From the NCBI RefSeq assembly GCF_030164425.1, contig NZ_JASNJD010000009.1, forward strand, positions 119,319-183,318: DNA of 64,000 nucleotides, in the 5' to 3' direction. Positions 1 through 11,083 of the stretch are shown piece by piece (the first letter of the stretch is position 1; every line of letters starts with the position of its first letter). The notes beneath the pieces were generated by a model. That model was not told the DNA's origin and searched no databases. It was given only the letters and a program-made list of their open reading frames with translations. This DNA comes from Pseudodonghicola flavimaris (GTDB lineage Bacteria > Pseudomonadota > Alphaproteobacteria > Rhodobacterales > Rhodobacteraceae). The position numbers and the translations under genes are program-made.

Positions 1-1264
1 GGCCGAATGGGACGGGGCGCTGCTGAAGGATGACGATCTTTTCGTCACCGCGGTGGGCGCCGGCACCACCTATCCCGATTACAAGCCCGCCCCCTTCATC
101 GTCTCGCGCGCGGTCGATGGGGCCGATTTCGTCACCGTGGTGACCGAGGCGATCTTTTCCTACTGCGGGGTGAAGGTGAAGATCGACACCGACCGTCACC
201 TGGGCCACGAGGGCGCGGTGATCCGCGCCGGGGGTGAGGTGGTGGGGCTGATGATCACCTCGGAATACGGCTCGCAGATGATGTCCCTGGGCGGGGTCGA
301 TCACCTCACTGGCGGGTCGAAACCGGAAGGGCGCGTCACCTGCGACACCCTCATGCGGCTCTGTAACCGCGAGGCGGTGGAGCTGGAGGTCGAGGGCGGC
401 GCCACCGTCGTCGTGCAGGCCGGCCAGCCGCCCATCGTCGATGGCCACCGCGAGGAAAGGATGCGGGTCGGCTGCGGTTCTGCCACCATCGGCATGTTCG
501 CATCGCAATGGCAGGGGCTGGTCGATGAGGTGGTGGTGGTCGACGATCACATCACCGGCGTGGTCAGCGAACATCAGGCAGGCAAGGTGCTGGGCTGGCC
601 GGACACCGGCATCAAGATCAACGGCCGCCGGTCCACGCCGGGGCGCTATTTCCAGGTGGCCGATCCTGGGCTGGGCTGGGGCGGCACCGATATCACCGAT
701 CCGCTGACCATCCTCGGCGTCTGGAACCCGAAGAAGGGTGCGCGCCCGGGGCTGAGCCTGCTGATGGTCTCCACCACCGGGGAGCAATACGGATACTACG
801 TGCTCGACGCCGAGCTGGTGCCGCAGCCGCAACCGCTGCCCGAGACACTGAAACCCTCGGTCGATCTGATCGCCGAGAATTGCGAACCCGCGCTCTGCAC
901 GGTGATGTTCATGGGGGGTGCCGGCGGTTCCCTGCGCTCGGGGGTGACGAAGAACCCGGTGCGGCTGACCCGCTCGGTTCAGGCGGACCGTACCCGGGTG
1001 ACGGTGGGCGGTGCGCCCGCCTATGTCTGGCCTGGCGGCGGTATCACCATCATGGCCGATGTGACCCGGATGCCGGATAACGCCTTTGGCTATGTGCCCA
1101 CCCCGGCCATCGTGGCACCGCTGGAATTCACCCTGTCGCGCGCCGAATACCGGGCGCTTGGCGGCCACGATGATCGCGCCCGCGCGGTGGAGGATATCCT
1201 TGAGCACGGCGGCGACTACGGTGCCGATGTCCGGGCGGTGCCCCCCGGCGACAAGGCGGGCTGA
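1..1264 (+). CDS. 6-hydroxynicotinate reductase-like protein, 5' end outside window
   Basis: The frame is open from base 2 to a TGA, so about 420 C-terminal residues are visible and the true start lies upstream; the GTG at base 53 is only the first in-window start codon. The sequence resembles proteins annotated as 6-hydroxynicotinate reductase, a flavin/iron-sulfur enzyme of nicotinate breakdown whose cysteine clusters sit in the N-terminal part that is missing here. That name rests on memory of similar annotations, not on a motif visible in this fragment. The next two genes (UPF0280 and DUF1185) follow at 3 nt and with an overlap, so the three form one operon and probably act on one cyclic nitrogen compound. 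The actual substrate is unknown. Confidence 0.5.
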   Translation, partial: AEWDGALLKDDDLFVTAVGAGTTYPDYKPAPFIVSRAVDGADFVTVVTEAIFSYCGVKVKIDTDRHLGHEGAVIRAGGEVVGLMITSEYGSQMMSLGGVDHLTGGSKPEGRVTCDTLMRLCNREAVELEVEGGATVVVQAGQPPIVDGHREERMRVGCGSATIGMFASQWQGLVDEVVVVDDHITGVVSEHQAGKVLGWPDTGIKINGRRSTPGRYFQVADPGLGWGGTDITDPLTILGVWNPKKGARPGLSLLMVSTTGEQYGYYVLDAELVPQPQPLPETLKPSVDLIAENCEPALCTVMFMGGAGGSLRSGVTKNPVRLTRSVQADRTRVTVGGAPAYVWPGGGITIMADVTRMPDNAFGYVPTPAIVAPLEFTLSRAEYRALGGHDDRARAVEDILEHGGDYGADVRAVPPGDKAG

Positions 1265-1267
1265 ACG

Positions 1268-2122
1268 GTGAGCGGCCCGCAGATCGCCTTTCTGCCCGAC
1301 GGGCGGCGGCTGCACCTGCAGCACGGGCCGATCGACCTGATCATCGATGCCGAAGGGCCGGGACGCGCCGCCGCGCTGCGCGCCGCGGCGACCCGGTTCG
1401 AGACGGTGCTGGAGGAGCTGGTGGCGGAACTTTCCCTTCTGCGCGCCCCGGTCGGCCCCCGCCCCGGGGGGGAGATCGCCCGCGTCATGCAGGCCGCCAC
1501 GCATCCCTTCGCCGCCGAGGTGATCACCCCGATGGCCGCCGTCGCCGGGGCGGTGGCCGAGGCGGTGCTGGCGGCGATGACCGGGGCCGGCGCGCTGACC
1601 CGCGCCTATGTCAACAACGGCGGCGATATCGCCCTGCACCTCGCCCCGGGTCAGAGCTTTGCCGCCGCCATCGTCTCCGACAGGTCCGGCGCGGTGCCGG
1701 CCCGGGCGCGGATCCCGGCGGCGAGCCCGGTGCGCGGCATCGCCACCTCCGGCCGTCACGGCCGCAGCCATTCCCTCGGTATCGCCGACAGTGTCACCGT
1801 GCTGGCGGCCACTGCCGCCGCCGCCGATGCCGCCGCCACCATGATCGCCAATGCGGTGGACCTGCCGGGCAACCCGAAAGTCCGGCGTTGCCCGGCCCGC
1901 GCGCTTGCTCCGGACAGCGATCTGGGCGATCGGCTGGTGACCACCGGCCTCGATCCCCTGACCCCGGCGGAGGTGGCCCGGGCGCTGGCCCGGGGGCGTG
2001 GCTTTGCCGCGTACTGCCTTGAGCGGGGGTTGATCCACGCCGCGCTGCTCCACCTCGCCGGCCAGAGCCTGACGCTCGGCGCGGCTGACCTCATCTCATC
2101 GAAGGACCCCTGCCATGCCTGA
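1268..2122 (+). CDS. UPF0280 (ApbE-like) family protein
   Basis: A 284-residue protein beginning with GTG three bases after the upstream stop. It resembles the UPF0280 family, which is distantly related to ApbE, the FAD:protein FMN transferase. The stretch NNGGDIALHL (about residues 116-125) matches the Gly-Gly-Asp-Ile turn of ApbE-type proteins. No signal peptide or membrane segment is visible, so it is probably cytoplasmic. Being locked between a predicted reductase and a DUF1185 gene, it may be a flavin-handling helper or a catalytic partner of that reductase; this is inference. There is no recognisable Shine-Dalgarno sequence, which fits translational coupling to the gene before it. Confidence 0.7.
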   Translation: MSGPQIAFLPDGRRLHLQHGPIDLIIDAEGPGRAAALRAAATRFETVLEELVAELSLLRAPVGPRPGGEIARVMQAATHPFAAEVITPMAAVAGAVAEAVLAAMTGAGALTRAYVNNGGDIALHLAPGQSFAAAIVSDRSGAVPARARIPAASPVRGIATSGRHGRSHSLGIADSVTVLAATAAAADAAATMIANAVDLPGNPKVRRCPARALAPDSDLGDRLVTTGLDPLTPAEVARALARGRGFAAYCLERGLIHAALLHLAGQSLTLGAADLISSKDPCHA

Positions 2123-2696
2123 GTTTCCGCTGCGCAAGACGATGATCTTCATCGAGGATATCCACCACGATGGCGGCCCGCCCCCGGCACTGCCCCGCCG
2201 CCGCGCCGCCATCGTCGCAGTGGTGAAGAACCCCTTTGCCGGCCGCTACGTCGCCGATCTGCAACCGGCGATGGAGGATCTCAAACCCCTGGGCCTGATG
2301 ATGACCGACCGGCTGATCGAGGCGATGGGCGGGGTCGAGGGCATCGACGGCTACGGCAAGGCCGGGCTCGCCGGCGAGGCGGGAGAGCTGGAGCATACCG
2401 CGCTCTGGCATGTGCCGGGCGGCTACGCCATGCGCGCCAGGCTGGGCGAGGCCAAGGCGATCGTGCCCTCGGCGATGAAGGTGGGCGGCACCGGCACCCG
2501 GATCGACGTGCCGCTCGGCCATATCAACGCGGCTTACGTGCGCAGTCATTTCGACGCGATGGAGGTCGGTGTGCCGGACGGCCCGCGCGCCGATGAACTT
2601 CTCTTTGCCCTGGCGATGAGCCGGGGCGGCCGCATCCATGACCGGATGGGCGGGCTCACCGTGGCGGAGGTCAGGGGCGAAGACGGGTTGCGCTGA
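2115..2696 (+). CDS. DUF1185 (amino acid synthesis family) protein
   Basis: A 193-residue protein of the family named 'amino acid synthesis' (AA_synth, DUF1185). The name is historical and the biochemical role is not established. The ATG lies inside the end of the UPF0280 gene (8-base overlap), so the two are translationally coupled. The fold is expected to be small and soluble; the sequence is rich in Gly and Ala with no transmembrane stretch. It is the last gene of the leading operon: a GC-rich palindromic repeat follows and the next gene, hemC, converges on it. Confidence 0.7.
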   Translation: MPEFPLRKTMIFIEDIHHDGGPPPALPRRRAAIVAVVKNPFAGRYVADLQPAMEDLKPLGLMMTDRLIEAMGGVEGIDGYGKAGLAGEAGELEHTALWHVPGGYAMRARLGEAKAIVPSAMKVGGTGTRIDVPLGHINAAYVRSHFDAMEVGVPDGPRADELLFALAMSRGGRIHDRMGGLTVAEVRGEDGLR

Positions 2697-2743
2697 GCCG
2701 CCGCCCGACAGATTCCGCTCCGCCACGGTCTTTTTCTGGCCGG

Positions 2744-2788
2744 AAATATCCTGGGGGACTCGCCGCAGGCGAGGGGGGCAGCGCCCCC
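2744..2788. repeat. Dispersed 45-bp GC-rich intergenic repeat, copy 1
   Basis: A 45-base element between two converging genes. Its reverse complement occurs at 7205-7249 with one mismatch. It contains two nested inverted repeats (ACTCGCCGCAGGCGAG and GGGGGCAGCGCCCCC) and an AAATATCC end preceded by TTTTTCTGGCC. Folded as RNA it could serve as a terminator for both neighbours. Elements with this GGGATATTT end are familiar in Rhodobacteraceae intergenic regions. Confidence 0.85.
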
Positions 2789-2807
2789 GTTCCTCCGGTG
2801 GCCGGTG

Positions 2808-3767
2808 TCAGCTGCGCCAGTCGAAGAAGCCCCGCCCGGCCCGCTCCAGCAGTTCGCGGGCCAGTGCCTCGCCAAGGGCGGCGCCATCGGCGACCGGCCC
2901 GCTGCGCTCTCCGGCGATCGCCTCGGAACCATCGGGACGCAGGATCTCGCCGCGCAGCCGCAAGCCGCCCTCCACCAGGTCCGCCAGCCCGGCAATCGGG
3001 GTTTCGCAGGAACCGTCCAGGGTGGCGAGAAAGGCGCGCTCGGCGCCCAGCCGCGCCGCGGTCGGGGCATCGTGGATCGCCGCCAGCATCCCGGCCACCC
3101 GGCTGTCTTCGGCGCGCCGCTCGATGCCGATGGCACCCTGGGCCACCGCCGGCAGCATGTCCTCGGTGGCGATCGGGGTGGCGGGCACGTCGCTGCGGCC
3201 CAGCCGGTTCAGCCCGGCCATGGCGAGGAAGGTGCAATCAGCGACACCGTCGCCGAGCTTCTTCAGCCGGGTTTGCACATTGCCACGGAACTCCACCACT
3301 CTCAGATCGGGCCGCCGGTTCAGGAGCTGGGCCCGGCGCCGGAGGCTGGAGGTGCCGGCCACCGCGCCCTGCGGCAGATCGGCCCAGCCGCGGAGCCCGG
3401 GCGAGACGAAGGCGTCGCGCACGTCCTCGCGCGGCAGGTAGCAGTCCAGCAGCAGCCCCTCCGGCTGCGCCACCGGCATGTCCTTCATCGAATGCACCGC
3501 GATGTCGATGCCGCCGGCGATCAGCTGCTCCTCGATCTCCTTGGTGAACAGCCCCTTGCCCCCCAGCGTCTTCAGCGCGGTATCCCGGGCGATCAGCGCG
3601 GCATCGTCGCCGGTGGTCTTGATCACCACGATCTCGAAGGCGGCCTGCGGCAGATCGAAGGCTGCGGCCAGCCGGTCGCGGGTTTCATGGGCCTGGGCCA
3701 GCGCCAGGGGCGAGCCGCGGGTGCCGATCCGGAGCGGCGCGGCGGGAGAGGGCAGATCGATTTTCAT
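2808..3767 (-). CDS. hemC: Porphobilinogen deaminase (hydroxymethylbilane synthase)
   Basis: Joins four porphobilinogens into hydroxymethylbilane in cytoplasmic tetrapyrrole synthesis. 319 residues, normal for the family. Seen: the N-terminal RIGTRGSPLALAQA motif (13-26), HSMKD (92-96) with the catalytic aspartate at 96, and GSCETPIAG with Cys254, the attachment site of the dipyrromethane cofactor. The start is the ATG at 3767 after AAGGGGAAG; the frame stays open upstream through hemE, but that extension is antisense to hemE and not real. hemE is divergent 99 bases away, so both heme genes share one promoter region. Confidence 0.97.
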   Translation of the reverse strand: MKIDLPSPAAPLRIGTRGSPLALAQAHETRDRLAAAFDLPQAAFEIVVIKTTGDDAALIARDTALKTLGGKGLFTKEIEEQLIAGGIDIAVHSMKDMPVAQPEGLLLDCYLPREDVRDAFVSPGLRGWADLPQGAVAGTSSLRRRAQLLNRRPDLRVVEFRGNVQTRLKKLGDGVADCTFLAMAGLNRLGRSDVPATPIATEDMLPAVAQGAIGIERRAEDSRVAGMLAAIHDAPTAARLGAERAFLATLDGSCETPIAGLADLVEGGLRLRGEILRPDGSEAIAGERSGPVADGAALGEALARELLERAGRGFFDWRS

Positions 3768-3797
3768 GTCTTCCCCTTTAATCTCGGGGTCGCAGGC

Positions 3798-3840
3798 TGA
3801 CAACCGCGGGGTTGACAATCGGGCGCCTGACAGGGACCGG
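3798..3840. promoter_or_regulatory. Divergent hemC/hemE promoter region
   Basis: The 99-base gap between the two starts holds an imperfect palindrome, TGACAACC then GGTTGACA, separated by GCGG. Its right half supplies a TTGACA -35 box for hemE (3812-3817); the -10 box 17 bases on is poor. The left half read on the other strand gives TTGTCA, but it is too close to the hemC start to be its -35 box. The palindrome may be a regulator site; none is named from sequence alone. Confidence 0.35.
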
Positions 3841-3866
3841 TAGCCCAGTTGCGAGAGAGGACGACC

Positions 3867-4910
3867 ATGGCCACGGAAAAGACATTGCTGCGCGCGCTGA
3901 AGGGCGAGGTGCTGGAGGTGCCGCCGATCTGGATGATGCGGCAGGCCGGACGCTATCTGCCGGAATACCGTGCCACCCGGGCCAAGGCCGGGGATTTCCT
4001 GTCGCTCTGTTATACCCCCGATCTGGCGGCAGAGGTGACGCTGCAGCCGATCCGCCGCTATGGCTTCGACGCGGCGATTCTCTTCGCCGATATCCTGCTG
4101 GTGCCGCAGGCGCTGGGGGCGGATCTGTGGTTCGTGACCGGCGAGGGGCCACGGCTGTCGACGATCACCGCTGCGGCGGATTTCGAGGCGCTGAAACCGG
4201 CCGATGCGATTCACGAGACGCTGGCGCCGGTCTATGAAACCGTCCGCATCCTGGCGCGTGAGCTGCCTGCGGAAACCACGCTGATCGGTTTCGCCGGTGC
4301 GCCCTGGACGGTGGCCACCTATATGATCGCCGGTCGTGGCACCCCGGCGCAGGAACCGGCGCATGCGCTGCGCGAGGCCAACCCGGCGCTCTTCGACGCT
4401 CTGATCGCGCGGATCACCGAGGCGACGATCGAATACCTCTCGGCGCAGATCGAGGCCGGTGCGGAGGTGGTGAAGCTTTTCGACAGCTGGGCCGGATCGC
4501 TGACCGGCGCGGCTTTCGACAAATACGCGGTGGAGCCGGCGCGGGCGATCACCGCGGCGCTGAAGGCACGCCATCCACAGGTGCCGGTGATCGGCTTCCC
4601 GCGCGGCGCCGGCGAGAAATACGCGGGCTTCGCCCGTACCACCGGCGTCGATTGCGTCGCGCTGGATCAGGCGGTGGATGCGACCTGGGCTGCGGCCCAT
4701 GTGCAGATCGACGGCTGCGTCCAGGGCAACCTGGCGCCCGAGCATATGGTGACCGGTGGTGCTGCCCTGGTGGCGGAGACCCGGCGCATCGTCGAGGCTT
4801 TCTCTGGCGGGCCGCATATCTTCAACCTCGGCCATGGCATCACCCCGGACGCCGATCCGGAGAACGTGGCGCTGATGGTGGAGACGGTGCGGAGCACGCG
4901 TCGCGGCTGA
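3867..4910 (+). CDS. hemE: Uroporphyrinogen decarboxylase
   Basis: Decarboxylates the four acetate side chains of uroporphyrinogen III to give coproporphyrinogen III. 347 residues, as expected. Seen: [15 protein letters not shown] near the N-terminus (about 20-34), the family signature that binds substrate carboxylates; [12 protein letters not shown], which carries the conserved active-site Asp; GFAGAPWT; and the C-terminal NLGHGI motif. I chose the ATG at 3867, preceded by GAGAGG at good spacing, over an upstream in-frame TTG at 3849. Downstream lies a long hairpin shared with the converging AraC gene. Confidence 0.97.
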   Translation: MATEKTLLRALKGEVLEVPPIWMMRQAGRYLPEYRATRAKAGDFLSLCYTPDLAAEVTLQPIRRYGFDAAILFADILLVPQALGADLWFVTGEGPRLSTITAAADFEALKPADAIHETLAPVYETVRILARELPAETTLIGFAGAPWTVATYMIAGRGTPAQEPAHALREANPALFDALIARITEATIEYLSAQIEAGAEVVKLFDSWAGSLTGAAFDKYAVEPARAITAALKARHPQVPVIGFPRGAGEKYAGFARTTGVDCVALDQAVDATWAAAHVQIDGCVQGNLAPEHMVTGGAALVAETRRIVEAFSGGPHIFNLGHGITPDADPENVALMVETVRSTRRG

Positions 4911-4961
4911 TCCCGGATTTGCCGGCCGCTCGCGGAAGAGACCCGCGGGAGCCTCCGGCGG

Positions 4962-5020
4962 GAGTATTTGCAGCAGAGAAGAAGGGCACGCGCGCCTGCT
5001 TCTTCTCTGCCCAAATACTC
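4962..5020. terminator. Long hairpin between converging hemE and pobR
   Basis: GAGTATTTG-cag-CAGAGAAGAAG on the left is mirrored by CTTCTTCTCTG-cc-CAAATACTC on the right, around a loop of about a dozen bases: a 20-bp stem with a small internal bulge. It sits between two converging genes and reads as a hairpin on both strands, so a bidirectional terminator is likely. There is no clean U-run. Confidence 0.65.
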
Positions 5021-5024
5021 AATG

Positions 5025-7191
<2,167 letters not shown>

Positions 7192-7204
7192 GGCGGGTGG
7201 GGGA

Positions 7205-7249
7205 GGGGGCGCTGCCCCCCTCGCCTGCGGCGAGTCCCCCGGGATATTT
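7205..7249. repeat. Dispersed 45-bp GC-rich intergenic repeat, copy 2 (inverted)
   Basis: The same element as at 2744-2788, in reverse orientation and 44/45 identical. Here too it lies between converging genes (pobA and the VOC gene). The flank after GATATTT is GGCTCCAGGTC rather than GGCCAGAAAAA, so the conserved unit ends there. Confidence 0.85.
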
Positions 7250-7298
7250 GGCTCCAGGTCGAAGCGGGCAGCGGGACCTTCGCGGGCCCGTTGCGGCG

Positions 7299-7727
7299 TC
7301 ACTTGGCGAAGAGCTGGCCGAGGTCGCGGAACGCCTTGAGTTCGATGGCATTGCCGGCGGGGTCGGTGAAGAACATCGTGGCCTGTTCGCCCGGCTCGCC
7401 CTTGAAGCGGATGTAGGGGGCGATGACGAATTCGGTGCCGGCGGCGGTCAGCCGGTCGGCGGCGGCCTGCCAGTCCTCCATCGTCATCACCAGGCCGAAG
7501 TGGCGCACCGGGACACCATGGCCGTCGACCGCATTGGTCTGGGCGGCGCCGACCTCTGCCGGGGCGAGATGGGCGACGATCTGATGGCCGAAGAAGTCGA
7601 AATCGACCCAGTCGGGGGAGCTGCGGCCCTCACCGCAGCCGAGGACGCCCTTGTAGAAGGCGCGGGCGGCCTCGAGGTCATCGACCGGGAAGGCGAGGTG
7701 AAAGGGGCGCAGCGGCTGGTCGGTCAT
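7299..7727 (-). CDS. VOC-family (glyoxalase/dioxygenase fold) protein
   Basis: A 142-residue single-unit vicinal-oxygen-chelate protein. [22 protein letters not shown] opens the first beta-alpha-beta-beta-beta module with a candidate metal His at position 10, [19 protein letters not shown] opens the second with another His, and [13 protein letters not shown] supplies the usual C-terminal Glu. Such proteins include glyoxalases, ring-cleavage dioxygenases and resistance proteins; the substrate cannot be assigned. It lies 67 bases downstream of betA on the same strand and could be the last gene of the bet transcript. Confidence 0.8.
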   Translation of the reverse strand: MTDQPLRPFHLAFPVDDLEAARAFYKGVLGCGEGRSSPDWVDFDFFGHQIVAHLAPAEVGAAQTNAVDGHGVPVRHFGLVMTMEDWQAAADRLTAAGTEFVIAPYIRFKGEPGEQATMFFTDPAGNAIELKAFRDLGQLFAK

Positions 7728-7794
7728 GGGAAAGCTCCGTCAGGTGGTCTGCGCCTGCCATAGCCGCTTTGGCCGGGCGGGGGAACGGGGTGTC

Positions 7795-9453
7795 TCAGCG
7801 TTGTGACAGGGCCCAGTTCGGGTTGATCCAGGGTTCGGCATTCTCGGGGGCCAGTGGTGCCCGGCCGAGGATGTGATCGGCGGCCTTCTCGCCGACCATG
7901 ATCGAGGGGCCGTTGAGGTTGCCGTTGGTGATCTGCGGGAACACCGAACTGTCGGCCAGGCGGAGCCCGTCGACCCCGATCACCCGGGCCTGCGGATCGA
8001 CCACCGCCATCGGATCGTCGGCCCGGCCCATCCGCGCGGTGCCGCAGGGATGATAGGCGCTTTCGGCGTGTTCGCGGATGAAATCGTTCAGCGCGGCATC
8101 GGTCTCGACCTGGGCGCCGGGCTGGATTTCGTGACCGGCGAAGGGCTTGAAGGCTTCCTGCGCGAAGATTTCCCGGGTCAGCCTGATGCAGGCGCGGAAA
8201 TCGGTCCAGTCGTCCTCGTGGCTCATGTAGTTGAAGACGATCTTCGGCGCTGCCATCGGATCGGCAGAGGCGAGGCTGACGGCGCCGCGGCTTTTCGAAC
8301 GCATCGGGCCGACATGGGCCTGGAAGCCATGACCCTCGGCGGCGGCCTGACCGTCATAGCGTACGGCGATGGGCAGGAAGTGGTACTGGATATCGGGGTA
8401 TTTCACCCCGGCGCGCGAGCGGATGAAGCCGGCGCTTTCGAACTGGTTGGAGGCGCCGGGCCCCTTTTTGGTCAGCATCCACTGAGCGCCGACCCAGGCC
8501 TTGCCTAGGGGATTCCAGTATTTGTAGAGGCTCACCGGCTGAGTCGCGGCCATCTGCAGATAGAGCTCAAGATGATCCTGCAGGTTCTGGCCGACGCCGG
8601 GGCGATCGGCCAGAACCGGGATGCCGTGTTCGGCCAGATGCGCCGCCGGGCCGATCCCCGACAGCATCAGGAGTTTCGGCGAGTTGATCGAGGAGGCGGC
8701 GAGGATCACCTCCCGCCGGGCGGTGATCACCTCGACCCGGCCCTTGCGGAGTACCTCGACGCCGGTGGCGCGGCCGTTCTCGATCACCACGCGGCGGGCG
8801 AAAGCGCGGATCAGATCGCAGGTGTCGCGCTGCAGGGCGGGCTTCAGATAGGCCTCTGCCGCGGACCAGCGGCGGCCCTGCCAGATGGTCGCCTCCATCG
8901 GGCCGAAGCCTTCCTGCTGCTCGCCGTTGTAGTCGTCGGTGACCGGGTAGCCGGCCTGCTGCCCGGCTTCGACAAAGGCACGGGTCAGCGGGTTGTCGCG
9001 CTTGCCGCGGGTGACATGCAGCGGGCCGGACCGGCCGCGCCAGGCGGGATCGCCGCCATGATCGCCGTCATGCCAGCTTTCCATCCGCTTGAAATATGGC
9101 AGCACATCGGCATAGGACCAGCCCTGCGCTCCCATTTCGGCCCAGGTGTCGTAGTCGCAGGCATGGCCACGGACATAGACCATGCCGTTGATCGAGGACG
9201 ATCCACCGATCACCTTGCCACGCGGGGTGGCGAGCCGGCGGTTGCCCAGGAACGGTTCCGGCTCGGACCGATAGCCCCAGTCATAGGTCTTCATGTTCAT
9301 CGGGTAGGAGAGCGCGCCGGGCATTCGGATGAAGGGGCCGGCGTCGCTGCCGCCGTGTTCGATGACGAGAACCGAGGCGCCGGCCTCGGACAGCCGGTAG
9401 GCCATGGCACAGCCGGCAGAGCCGGCGCCGACGATGACGAAATCCGCTTCCAT
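7795..9453 (-). CDS. betA: Choline dehydrogenase
   Basis: Membrane-associated FAD enzyme of the GMC family oxidising choline to betaine aldehyde. 552 residues. Seen: the N-terminal FAD motif GAGSAG (8-13), GMC signature 1 ([18 protein letters not shown]), GMC signature 2 ([16 protein letters not shown]), and [10 protein letters not shown] near residue 467 containing the active-site histidine, followed by [15 protein letters not shown]. It is preceded 11 bases upstream by betB and almost certainly co-transcribed with it. With BetB it makes glycine betaine, an osmoprotectant and a nitrogen/carbon source. Confidence 0.96.
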   Translation of the reverse strand: MEADFVIVGAGSAGCAMAYRLSEAGASVLVIEHGGSDAGPFIRMPGALSYPMNMKTYDWGYRSEPEPFLGNRRLATPRGKVIGGSSSINGMVYVRGHACDYDTWAEMGAQGWSYADVLPYFKRMESWHDGDHGGDPAWRGRSGPLHVTRGKRDNPLTRAFVEAGQQAGYPVTDDYNGEQQEGFGPMEATIWQGRRWSAAEAYLKPALQRDTCDLIRAFARRVVIENGRATGVEVLRKGRVEVITARREVILAASSINSPKLLMLSGIGPAAHLAEHGIPVLADRPGVGQNLQDHLELYLQMAATQPVSLYKYWNPLGKAWVGAQWMLTKKGPGASNQFESAGFIRSRAGVKYPDIQYHFLPIAVRYDGQAAAEGHGFQAHVGPMRSKSRGAVSLASADPMAAPKIVFNYMSHEDDWTDFRACIRLTREIFAQEAFKPFAGHEIQPGAQVETDAALNDFIREHAESAYHPCGTARMGRADDPMAVVDPQARVIGVDGLRLADSSVFPQITNGNLNGPSIMVGEKAADHILGRAPLAPENAEPWINPNWALSQR

Positions 9454-9464
9454 CGGTCTGCTCC

Positions 9465-10922
9465 TCAGTAGGGGGCTTCGGTGGCGCCGAGCGCGACGTA
9501 GACGGATTTGAGCTGCGAATAATGTTCGATCGCCGCCCAGCCGTTTTCGCGCCCGAAGCCCGAGGCCTTGACGCCGCCAAAGGGCATTTCCACCGGCGTC
9601 AGGTTGTAGGTGTTGATCCAGGTGGTGCCGGCCTTCAGTTGCCCGATCACCCGGTGGGCGCGGCTCAGATCGGCGGTGAACACACCGGCGGCTAGGCCGA
9701 ACTGGGTGTCGTTGGCGCGCGCGATCACCTCTTCCTCCGCCTCGAAGTCGAGAACCGCCATGACCGGGCCGAAGATCTCTTCTCGCGCGATGGTCATCTG
9801 GTCGGTGACATCAGCGAAGACGGTAGGTTCGACGAAACAGCCGTTCAGATCGGCGCGGTGGCCGCCGGTGATCAGGCGGGCGCCTTCGGTCTTGCCGATC
9901 TCGATATAGGAAAGCACCTTTTCCATCTGGGCGGTGCTGATCAGCGGGCCGAAATTCACCGCCTCGTCCAGCGGATCGCCCATTACCACGCCCTGCAGCC
10001 GTTCGGTCAGCCGGGCCAGGAATTTCTCCTTGATGCCCTTCTGCACGAAGACGCGGGTGCCGTTGGAACAGATCTGGCCGGAGGAATAGAAATTCCCCAG
10101 GATCGCGCCGGAGATGGCGTTTTCGATATCGGCGTCGTCGAAGACGATCAGCGGGGATTTGCCGCCCAGTTCCATCGTCACATGCTTCAACCCCTCGGCG
10201 GCTGCGGTATAGACCCGGCGGCCGGTGGGGACGGAACCGGTAAGGGAGACCTTGGCGACCCGGGCGTCGGTGGAGAGCGCGGCCCCGACCGGCCCCATGC
10301 CCTGAACCACGTTGAAGAGGCCCGCGGGCGCTCCGGCCTCGATCAGGATTTCAGCCAGTTTCAGCGCCGAAAGCGGCGTCATTTCAGAGGGTTTGAACAC
10401 CATGGCATTGCCGCAGGCCAGCGCCGGAGCGGCCTTCCAGCTGGCGATCTGGATCGGGTAGTTCCAGGCGCCGATGCCGACGCAGACACCCAGCGGCTCC
10501 CGCACGGTGAAGGCGAAATCGCCCCCCAGCGGAATATGCTCTCCGGTCAGCCCGGCAGCGATGGAGCCGAAATGCTCCAGCGCATCGGCGCCGCTGGCGG
10601 CATCGGCGACCAGGGTTTCCTGCAGCGGCTTGCCGGTGTCCTGGGTTTCCAGAACGGACAGATCGCGGTTGCGGGCGCGCATGATCTCGGCGGCGCGGCG
10701 CAGCACCCGGCCACGCTCCTTTCCGCTGCGCGCGGCCCAGTCGGTCTGGGCCCGGGTCGCGGCCTCCAGCGCCTGATCGATCAGCGCCGGTGTCGCGGCA
10801 TGGAGCCGGGCGATTTCGGCACCGGTCACCGGCGAGATGACGGCAATGGGATCGCCTGCGGTATCCTCGACATAGCGTCCGTCGATGAAATGGCTGGCGG
10901 GCGGTTGGCAGGATGCGGTCAT
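9465..10922 (-). CDS. betB: Betaine aldehyde dehydrogenase
   Basis: NAD(P)-dependent oxidation of betaine aldehyde to glycine betaine. 485 residues, standard for the family. Seen: [32 protein letters not shown] cofactor region near 150-175, ELGGKSP containing the general base Glu, and [13 protein letters not shown] with the catalytic Cys near residue 284. It is first in the leftward betBA operon; the promoter lies in the gap shared with choX, where a BetI-type palindrome is found. The usual upstream betI gene is absent. Confidence 0.95.
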   Translation of the reverse strand: MTASCQPPASHFIDGRYVEDTAGDPIAVISPVTGAEIARLHAATPALIDQALEAATRAQTDWAARSGKERGRVLRRAAEIMRARNRDLSVLETQDTGKPLQETLVADAASGADALEHFGSIAAGLTGEHIPLGGDFAFTVREPLGVCVGIGAWNYPIQIASWKAAPALACGNAMVFKPSEMTPLSALKLAEILIEAGAPAGLFNVVQGMGPVGAALSTDARVAKVSLTGSVPTGRRVYTAAAEGLKHVTMELGGKSPLIVFDDADIENAISGAILGNFYSSGQICSNGTRVFVQKGIKEKFLARLTERLQGVVMGDPLDEAVNFGPLISTAQMEKVLSYIEIGKTEGARLITGGHRADLNGCFVEPTVFADVTDQMTIAREEIFGPVMAVLDFEAEEEVIARANDTQFGLAAGVFTADLSRAHRVIGQLKAGTTWINTYNLTPVEMPFGGVKASGFGRENGWAAIEHYSQLKSVYVALGATEAPY

Positions 10923-10996
10923 GGCAAACGGGGTCTTTCTGCTGGGGCAGGGAGGGCTGCCCGGAATTTGAGGCGTTGGACTCCTTTAGACCGCAA

Positions 10997-11018
10997 ATTG
11001 ATTGACTGGTCAATCAAT
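10997..11018. promoter_or_regulatory. BetI-type operator between betB and choX
   Basis: A 22-base palindrome with half-sites ATTGATTGACT and GGTCAATCAAT, matching at 10 of 11 positions. It matches the TTGATTGrAC/GTyCAATCAA pattern I recall for BetI, the choline-sensing TetR repressor of bet genes. It lies in the 161-base gap between the divergent betBA and choXWV operons, so one site could control both. Confidence 0.75.
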
Positions 11019-11083
11019 AGCGTTGCGAGAATCTGAAAACTATGGTTCTTAGACGTAATCACAGCAAAACGGGGAGTATTCAG

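Noticed and set aside
3798..3803. TTGTCA as a -35 box for hemC
   Set aside because: The matching -10 would fall on the ribosome site of hemC, leaving no leader; spacing rules it out.
2808..4835. A 675-residue frame on the minus strand continuing upstream of hemC
   Set aside because: The extra part lies exactly antisense to hemE, has no family similarity, and hemC has its own ATG with a good ribosome site at 3767.
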